Below, in pieces: positions 9,681-15,368 of a stretch of 15,368 bases of DNA. Each line of letters opens with the position of its first letter. The stretch's first letter is position 1. The DNA comes from Wuchereria bancrofti (taxonomy: Eukaryota > Nematoda > Chromadorea > Rhabditida > Onchocercidae), in NCBI GenBank assembly GCA_005281725.1, contig SSBO01000053.1, positions 1 through 15,368 of the forward strand, written 5' to 3'. Made by a program: the position numbers and the translations under genes. The notes beneath the pieces are model-generated. The model saw nothing but the letters and a program-made list of their open reading frames with translations, had not been told where the DNA came from and did not search any database.

Positions 9681-9730
9681 TAGTTACTGAAGACACTCTT
9701 TAGAGGAATGAATCCAAAGAACAAATAGAG
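9681..9730 (-). repeat. Right arm of a 50-bp perfect inverted repeat
   Basis: This is the exact reverse complement of 7974-8023. Its inner 21 bases also pair imperfectly with 9641-9661 (AAAAAGTGTCTCCAGCAATT against AAAGAGTGTCTTCAGTAACT), so this end could fold into a local hairpin of about 60 bases. No matching hairpin is seen at the left end. Confidence 0.95.
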
Positions 9731-9948
9731 CAAAAAACGGAATAGAGTACTGAATCCAATAATACATTTTTGTTTACTCTCAGAAATAATTAATGCAATA
9801 ATTGTTGCATTCAGTATTAAAACCAAGACGTAGAGTTAGGAGTGCGATCATTTTAAGAAGCATTAAACAGTTTAAATGAGCTTCTAAAAAATAGGAATGA
9901 AAATAATACAACATTTACAAGGTAAGCGGGAATGTCATCGTGAGTAAT

Positions 9949-10070
9949 TCAGAGCCATCGAACTATTCTTTCATCATCATCCGACGATTTACTTCCATCT
10001 AAGAATAGTACGCTTGCTAATAAAGTAATAGTCAAATCTTTCGCTTTTGCTACTGGTGCTTCATTTCTGT
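9949..10070 (-). CDS. Probable terminal exon of an unknown gene
   Basis: A minus exon starts after a good acceptor (AAAATTTTCAG, exon top 10070) and ends at TGA 9949-9951. It has 39 residues: APVAKAKDLTITLLASVLFL, then an acidic DGSKSSDDDER tail. Fifteen of 39 codons begin with G (38%), the strongest such bias of the isolated exons here. The reading enters with two bases of a split codon, so an upstream exon ending in phase 1 is needed. I found none that I trust between 10072 and 11200. A 16-base poly-A at 10173-10188 (poly-T on this strand) lies upstream. The product is not recognised. Confidence 0.4.
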
Positions 10071-11212
10071 CTGAAAATTTTAGATTATACATTGTAGAAG
10101 AATCTATACCTAAGGATAAGTGAATGAGTACAAATCTAAATAAATGAAACTTCCTATAGCTTATTTCATCGCAAAAAAAAAAAAAAAATGATTTTCTAGC
10201 TTTTTAAGTCAACTCAGCACAGATGTAACGACAGTGCCACTTATCGTGAATTTGAAATAACTTTTTGGTCAGAAGAGTAGATGATTTGGGTTAGCTAAGT
10301 TTATTTGACTTAAAGTTTGTAGAACTTGAATTGAACCTTTTGCTCCTTGTCTGCTAACAAGACCGACTTAAATATCGTTTATTTTCTTTATAAATGTGAA
10401 TCGATACAATATACAGTCGAATAATTGAAACAGCGAAGGAATAAATGGTACCGTTGAGTAGGAGGAAGAGAAGACTGCCACCGATCGTTTCTTTTTTTAT
10501 TAAGTGATCAGAGAAGATTTTTAAAGATGTAGGAAGTGGGCTGGCTTAAAAGATTAACATTTACAATGAAGACAGATGTACATTTACTATTTACATTTAC
10601 TACTTATATAGAGTTATGAAAAAACATTCTCGAACTAAAAAACTCGAAGAGTTTTACTCCATCCACTAAACAGAAAACAGGGAATCTAGCACCAAAAGTA
10701 ACCAACTTCAACACCCTTACTTTCAAATAACACAATTCGAAATATTAGTACCTCCCTGAAGAAGATATCCTTCCCGTCTCTAAAAAATAACGACGACCAA
10801 TTCCTAATTGTGCAGAACACATGAAAATTAAATTGTAATGCTTCGAAAATCATTAGTAGTCGAACTGTAATCAAATCGAAAAAGTAGACATTAAAAAAAT
10901 CCCCAAAAATGTAATATTTTCTATGTAATGGAAGCGCATCATGCAAGACGACAGTCTGAAATATTATTTACCGTTCAGTGAAAATAATTTAATAAATATG
11001 CTTAAATGTAAAGCTTATGATCGCTCACTACTTGGACATAAAAGTCACAAGTCGAAACAATCTACACACTTCTCGTAACAACAACAGTAGAACAATCTGA
11101 ATGCTCTATGAAGGCCTATTAGACTGACTTGAAGTTATCAAGAGTCTTCATAAAGCTCAAGAGTTTTTGAAATCTAGAACAATTTGGAGAGAATACAATT
11201 TACAAATTTCAG
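10071..11212. other. Mostly non-coding; one Phe-rich minus frame
   Basis: It holds a 16-base poly-A run (10173-10188). A minus frame at 10686-10946 gives 86 codons, with an upstream acceptor-like TATTTCAG, but about one residue in five is Phe and purine bias at position 1 is only ~51%. I see it as chance reading of T-rich DNA. No other gene is supported. Confidence 0.4.
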
Positions 11213-11396
11213 TACAAAAATGCAGCAGACGATTCTTTGCATAACGATTACTTCGCATATGCTGACAAAAGAAAATCACCACAGGTGCTTTATACCATTA
11301 TTTAAATTATCTGTTTAAAACTACAATCCTTTCAATGTAATGCATTAGGAGATATTTTAGCCTGAGGTCTCTCGAGAATTATGGAGTATTTATTGA
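11213..11396 (+). CDS. Exon pair, C-terminal end of an unknown plus-strand gene (low confidence)
   Basis: Exon 11213-11284 lies between a TTTCAG acceptor and a CAG/GTGCTT donor. It encodes 24 residues including NAADDSLHNDYFAYADKRK, and a third of its codons begin with G. It joins in phase to 11361-11396 after ATATTTTAG, adding PEVSRELWSIY and a TGA stop. Upstream exons are not found. The terminal exon overlaps the start of the next plus-strand model at 11381 in another frame, so at most one of the two models can be right as drawn, unless the transcripts overlap. Confidence 0.25.
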
Positions 11397-11669
11397 AACA
11401 ACATGACAAATGCATAGCCGTACAAAGTGGAAAAATTGCCTCTGACATTCAGTTTCCAGGCAAAACTTCGAAGAAAACAAAACGTGAAAAGATGAAAAAA
11501 AGTGAATCAAGTGAGTTTTTGAGCAAAACTAATCTTCCTGATAATATAATCACTATTAATTTTAGGCGCATCACCAGCTATCTTTGCTCCAACTGTTGTT
11601 CCAAGTGACGGAACATATCGATCAGTTGTACATGAAACATTAGCAATAAGTTACGTGGAATACAACTAA
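11381..11669 (+). CDS. Two-exon small gene, 77 aa, unknown
   Basis: Exon 1 is 11381-11510 from an ATG. Intron 11511-11565 is 55 bp with GTGAGT and TTTTAG ends. Exon 2 is 11566-11669 and ends in TAA. A split codon (A/GC) gives Ser and the frame is kept. Exon 1 ends in a Lys-rich patch (GKTSKKTKREKMKKSE). Exon 2 has 13 of 34 codons starting with G and reads PAIFAPTVVPSDGTYRSVV and on to EYN. The product is hydrophilic with no signal peptide, and its family is unknown. The minus strand is also open across exon 2 (28 codons after a TTTTTAG acceptor), but its position-1 bias is poor, so plus is preferred. No AATAAA follows closely. Confidence 0.4.
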
Positions 11670-12323
11670 AAATCTATCGTATTTCTCATAATAACACAAC
11701 CAAAGAACTAATGAAACAGCCTAATGTGGAGCTAGTATTTTCCTCTCATCATCTGATTGAAAAAATGCAAAGCTTGGAGGACAAGAACCCAAAGAACATT
11801 TGCTTAACTATTTAAAGAGAAGTTAAGTTCGCACAGCATTTTTCAAACGCATTCATAAAAACTAATGCTCATCAAAATATGCAAGCCAAGATCTATAAAA
11901 AAAGTAAGATCTCTTACTAATGCCATTAAAAAATTAGGGATACCATGGTTGCTGCAAAACAGGCTGCATCTCGTATTGCACCATGACATTTTTCATCCTA
12001 AACAAAATGGCTATCAGCGAGGATTGCCACAAGTTTTAATATCATTGACATATCAGCATTGACATATCAGGATATATGCAATAGTTTATGAGCATTATTT
12101 GAAGAACTGTTAACTGAAATAGATGAAAGTATTAAGTTTCAGAACTTTCTCAAGTAATATTTAGTGTGCAACATCGAGTTTTAAAATGAAGGGATTGTGA
12201 GATGTAATGAGGTTTAGCATAACATCATGTCAAAATTACTTATAAATCAAAAAATTGATAAAAGAAAATCAATACCTTATCAAATAAATCATCTCTCTTT
12301 CTGTCACAGCCCAGTAATATCAA
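11670..12323. other. Non-coding stretch with a small tandem repeat
   Basis: No exon-like frame is supported. The only feature is a 14-bp perfect tandem duplication, CATTGACATATCAG, at 12043-12056 and 12057-12070. Confidence 0.4.
12043..12070. repeat. 14-bp perfect tandem duplication
   Basis: CATTGACATATCAG occurs twice head to tail. Confidence 0.9.
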
Positions 12324-12446
12324 TCATTCAATAAGAATCGTAACTTCAATCTCTGTCAATTCCTGTGAAACAGTTAGTCGTAACTCCCAACTATTAACTG
12401 GTTTTTTCAGTAAAGCTGAAAGTAGGTTGGAACTTTCTGAAACAGA
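12324..12446 (-). CDS. Orphan terminal exon-like segment
   Basis: The minus frame opens after a pyrimidine-rich acceptor (GTAATTTTCTTCAAG, exon top 12446) and ends at TGA 12324-12326, giving 40 residues. The tail is Glu-rich and alternating (TVSQELTEIEVTILIE). About a quarter of codons begin with G and 57% with a purine. It enters in phase 0. A phase-0 donor in the minus frame at 12777-13082 could precede it, but that frame has weak coding bias and competes with an open plus frame. No exact AATAAA follows. Unknown product. Confidence 0.25.
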   Translation of the reverse strand, partial: SVSESSNLLSALLKKPVNSWELRLTVSQELTEIEVTILIE

Positions 12447-12562
12447 CTTGAAGAAAATTACAGTTAGTTTTTTATATAATCCATGATGATCAGTGCATAA
12501 AGAATACATCAACCAACTCCAAAAATTGCATTTCAAACCAAAAGTAACAGTAGAACAAATGC

Positions 12563-12624
12563 ATTTTTAATATCCTATTATTTTTAATATCTCATTTTTA
12601 ATACTTATTATTTTTAATATCTTA
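12563..12624. repeat. AT-rich minisatellite, four ATTTTTAATA units
   Basis: ATTTTTAATA begins at 12563, 12580, 12594 and 12610, with variable 4-7 base spacers such as TCCTATT and TCTC. Confidence 0.85.
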
Positions 12625-13123
12625 TCAAAATAGTGCAATAAAAAGTTAGATGTACTCATTAGAACATATTTTAAGAAACATCATATATGTTCGATCATTC
12701 ACTATTAGCGAAAAGCGTAAAAGATCAACTGCTTGTTGGATAAGCCATAGACTTTTTTGGATAAGACTTTTACTAGCTAATAATTCAATGAATTTACAGC
12801 ATGCTCTAAAAACAACCAATTTAAAGTTCTTTCATGAATTACATGGCCAAAAATGTTGAAGACCATTTCGATGAACAAATTATGAGACGTAAATTTCCTT
12901 AGCTTATAATGCATATATTCACAAATATCCGGACCAAGATGTTCATGTAAGCAAGAACCTGACAAACCTGACCGTACTCTTAATTTAAGGAAATATGGAA
13001 ATTCACTAAGCCGAATGAGTGAGCTGCTTAAAAAGAAGCTATTCCTTCTTCCACATCCAATCTTTCTCACTGATATAAACACATATATCTTGGAGGGTTT
13101 ACATATATCTTGGAAGTTAATGA
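12625..13123. other. Region open on both strands, no supported call
   Basis: A 101-codon minus frame (12777-13082) and a plus frame of about 60 codons (from ~12937 to 13145) overlap. Neither has strong position-1 bias or a complete set of splice partners. One of them may be real; I cannot choose. Confidence 0.3.
13081..13120. repeat. 20-bp imperfect tandem duplication
   Basis: The first 14 bases, ACATATATCTTGGA, are repeated exactly at 13081 and 13101; the remaining six differ. Confidence 0.8.
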
Positions 13124-13672
13124 TTAAACCAACTTGGATTCGGTGATCAGCCTTGAGTGAATGATAAATGTGAGTATCCGATTAAACAGTTTTTCACTAA
13201 CACATTTGCGTAAAATCTTTAGCAACGCCATTTGCATTTGAGCAGGAAGTGCCACAGGTAACTGATCAGACAGGCCGACATTTGCTTCTTGGCTAATTTT
13301 GATAACTCATTCCAAATATTACTCAAATCCTGCAGATTACTTATAAGAGTTTTATTAATAACAAAAAAACAACATCAGACAAGTAGAATCATTTTATAAT
13401 AACTTAAATTTCAGGAAAAGTGAGGAGTTTTTACTGCTCTATTTTTTGAGAAATATTTTAAAAATTTAGGGAAAACCGACCTTTTGTGCTAAGCAATTGG
13501 AAATCTTTGCAACGAGGGAATCAAAGGGCTCTGTTATGTTAACAGAAGACAGTGATGTATGAACGGATACGGATGGGACGGAATCTTCTGAAGTACCAAT
13601 GTGTAACGAACGCTTAATCGATTGTATTCTAAAGACGATCTTTAAAATATTCAGAATTATAACTCGATGAGC
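13124..13672 (-). CDS. Partial unknown gene, two coding segments with unresolved splicing
   Basis: Two minus-strand segments look coding. Segment 13481-13672 is open for 64 codons without a Met (a shorter exon from a CTTTAG acceptor, top 13628, is possible). It is Ser/Thr/Val-rich and ends in DSLVAKISNCLAQK. Segment 13124-13261 enters in phase 0 after a CTGTCTGATCAG acceptor, reads LPVALPAQMQMALLKILRKC and stops at TAA 13124-13126. They join in phase if the first ends at 13481, but that donor (GTCGGT) is poor. A second frame after CTGCAG at about 13330 could be an intervening exon. No start exon is visible below the next gene's poly-A signal at 13740, so the 5' end is unknown. Confidence 0.33.
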
Positions 13673-13739
13673 TTAAAAATTCATAAACCTATCAAATAAA
13701 AAAGAGCAGTATTTTGCCACTCTTTTTGCTCAATACATT

Positions 13740-13745
13740 TTTATT
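13740..13745 (-). terminator. AATAAA polyadenylation signal of the four-exon gene
   Basis: AATAAA on the minus strand, about 14 bases past the stop codon at 13759-13761. The short 3' UTR fits a compact genome. Confidence 0.5.
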
Positions 13746-13758
13746 GAGTCTATACTGT

Positions 13759-15252
13759 TCAAAATCTGTGCATTGGTGTTACAGAAACTTGCCTCACAGA
13801 TATCCTGGTAATATTACCGATCCCTCTCAAAACAATAGTCTGCTTTTCATCGATTATGATGTAAGGAAAAGCATACACTAATCTCTAAAAAAAATAATCT
13901 TTATTCTCTTTCTCAACACACGATTAGTTCATAATGAAGAAATATATAAGACAGCTAATGCATTCTCATTCTTTAGAAATATATGTGAAAATATATGTGA
14001 TAACTAAGGAATATAAAACAGATCGTATTTTCATCTGAAATTGAATAAGACATAGATGATTAGAAAGAGGCTTTCAATTTCCAAAATTGTAAGAATGAAA
14101 ACTGAAATCATTTTTATCTTTTCAGCATATAACAATTATCTTAAATTGAGTGACTCCTGGTTCAGACTACGAAAGTAAGCATGTTTCGCCTAAGATTTCT
14201 ATGGAGCGACTACTTCTAACACTATAACCTTCAATATTGTAAGCGTATTACAACAACCAGCAAGTGATCTGTAACACAGTGTCAGAAATGTAAGCGAAAA
14301 AACAAAAAACAAAAATCCTAAAACAATATATGAGCGAACACAGTATGATAAATACTGATAAATAGTAGCAACACATAACATCATTTAACTTACTTCATTA
14401 GGAAGACACTGTTCAGGCCATAAGAATTTTATTTCTCCAACAATAAGATGTTCACCCTTCACACAGAGTCTCACTGTTAGCGTCTTAAAAGTTTCTAAAA
14501 AAAACGTCAAATTTACTGCTTAAAATAAAGCAATATTTCCTTACACATTTGGCATTTTTAAATGGTCAGAAAACTCTCACTGTGAATCAAATTTAGTTGA
14601 CATAGTATATAGTACGAGTGAATATGAGCTATTAAAAGAATTCAAATAGAGCTTCTTATCTTGATGGCAAAATCCCGCCTACCTTGATACTTGTCATTCT
14701 CCAAAGTAGCTTCTACATAAAGGTAATCGTTCATCAAATACCTCAAGCAATTTTTCATCTGAATGTTATCGGATTTTGGCATAATTATAAGCATAGCTGT
14801 AATCATCCAATTACATCAATNGATGGCAAAATCCCGCCTACCTTGATACTTGTCATTCTCCAAAGTAGCTTCTACATAAAGGTAATCGTTCATCAAATAC
14901 CTCAAGCAATTTTTCATCTGAATGTTATCGGATTTTGGCATAATTATAAGCATAGCTGTAATCATCCAATTACATCAATCTGTTCTTACAGTTGCAATCA
15001 TGGCAACAATGTCACTAACACCAGGCCCATCCGACTCAGACACTCTCAAATTCTGGGAATCTTTCACTCCCACCGTATTAGTACGAATTTTACTTCTGCA
15101 ACGCGCCGTACAATACCTGTTGGAGGTTTCAGAAGTGGGACGAGTTGGGGCATTGGTAAAAGGACCAGGGGAGGACGGTCATTAGCAGTATTTGGATTGC
15201 CACATTTATAACAGAATCCGCGGTATGCAGTGACCTTCTGCTGATAACTCAT
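13759..15252 (-). CDS. Unknown protein with CX2C...CX3C motif, four-exon model (~188 aa), one frameshift
   Basis: I do not recognise it. Exon 1 is 14990-15252 from ATG 15250-15252 (in-frame TGA two codons upstream). It carries FCYKCGNPN, then a Ser/Pro/Thr-rich stretch and RYCTARCRSK; the four Cys could bind zinc. A one-base frame change at about 15178-15181, beside a short C run, splits exon 1 into two frames. The remaining exons are 14842-14917 (donor GTAGGC), 14394-14494 (acceptor TTTTTTTTAG, donor GTAAGT) and 13759-13884 (acceptor TTTTTTTTAG, stop TGA). All junctions agree in phase. Exons 3 and 4 read GEHLIVGEIKFLWPEQCLPN and VLRGIGNITRISVRQVSV. Exon 2 appears twice because of a scaffold join. 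The CCHC-like start could instead be an old Gag fragment. Confidence 0.5.
13885..14393 (-). other. Intron 3 of the four-exon gene
   Basis: A 509-bp intron from GTAAGT to TTTTTTTTAG. It contains a hydrophobic 61-codon minus frame (14199-14384) that starts just after an in-frame stop and is not compatible with splicing here, and a 12-bp near-tandem AAATATATGTGA repeat at about 13978-14001. Confidence 0.45.
14663..14979. repeat. 158-bp exact tandem repeat separated by a single N
   Basis: Bases 14663-14820 and 14822-14979 are identical over all 158 positions, with one N at 14821 between them. Contig ends that overlap but were joined by a scaffolder with a minimum gap give exactly this pattern. 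It is almost certainly an assembly artefact, not a biological duplication. Confidence 0.93.
14683..14758 (-). pseudogene. Duplicate copy of exon 2 created by the scaffold join
   Basis: Identical to exon 14842-14917 and part of the 158-bp exact repeat either side of the N. Only one copy is expected in the genome. If both were spliced in, the second would start out of phase, because the exon is 76 bases long. Confidence 0.6.
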
Positions 15253-15368
15253 TGATCAATCGATAAGAGAGCAAATATCTGTTTCTATTATTTCGTTACT
15301 ACGTTGTGCATATTATTACAATAGAGCATGAGGATACATTCCTTTATTTATCATTATCTCTTTGGGAT

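Larger units (their letters stand above)
7953..9730. mobile_element. Possible non-autonomous element bounded by the 50-bp inverted repeats
   Basis: The arms would make an element of about 1.76 kb. I find no transposase motif inside: no DDE/D triad, helix-turn-helix or RT box in any frame. No convincing target-site duplication is visible at the outer edges, and the extra 25-bp unit at the left obscures that edge. Known DNA transposons with TIRs of this size exist in nematodes, but none of their end sequences is recognised. The alternative is two independent copies of a short dispersed repeat in opposite orientation. Confidence 0.35.

Noticed and set aside
10173..10188. 16-base poly-A as a retroposon tail
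   Set aside because: No coding or SINE-like body and no flanking duplication were found next to it.
15000..15185. Plus-strand ORF with a good acceptor-like TGTTCTTACAG before an ATGG start
   Set aside because: It mirrors the minus exon containing the CX2C motif, which connects in phase to three further exons. Its G-rich codon bias keeps it as a minor alternative.
15181..15252. Gypsy-type Gag zinc knuckle
   Set aside because: FCYKCGNPN resembles the start of a CCHC knuckle, but the His and final Cys are missing and no neighbouring Gag or Pol sequence is found.

Overview
The window is strongly AT-rich eukaryotic DNA. The signs are spliced reading frames joined in phase across GT...AG introns, AATAAA signals after stop codons, long non-coding stretches and a BEL/Pao-class LTR retrotransposon. 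Small introns (38-188 bp), low GC and a nematode-style BEL/Pao element suggest a nematode, possibly an enoplean such as Trichinella. That assignment is inference only, and no cellular gene here is recognised by family.

Layout. Bases 1-2873 (minus strand) hold the 5' two-thirds of a decayed BEL/Pao retrotransposon. Gag, protease, the linker and the first part of reverse transcriptase lie in order but are scattered over all three minus frames. The rest of RT, RNase H, integrase and the 3' LTR would lie beyond the left edge. Bases 2874-5054 show no convincing gene. Bases 5055-6601 (minus) give a five-exon model of about 230 aa for an unknown basic, Cys-rich protein with an acidic N-terminus. Bases 7526-7756 (+) carry a small intronless ORF with good codon-position bias. 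Bases 7953-9730 are bracketed by a perfect 50-bp inverted repeat, the best candidate for an unclassified mobile element. Bases 9949-13672 contain several isolated exon-like pieces on both strands. Bases 13740-15252 (minus) give a four-exon model of about 188 aa with a CX2C...CX3C Cys pattern, its own AATAAA, and one exon duplicated by a scaffold-join artefact around the N at 14821.

How far this goes. I judged exons by reading frame, splice consensus, phase agreement, and enrichment of G and purines at codon position 1. In DNA this AT-rich, open frames of 60 codons arise by chance, so single exons get low confidence. Nothing here amounts to a demonstrable new biological system. The points most worth a second look are the inverted-repeat element, the two orphan multi-exon genes and the assembly join. 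No rRNA, tRNA, CRISPR array or bacterial feature was seen.
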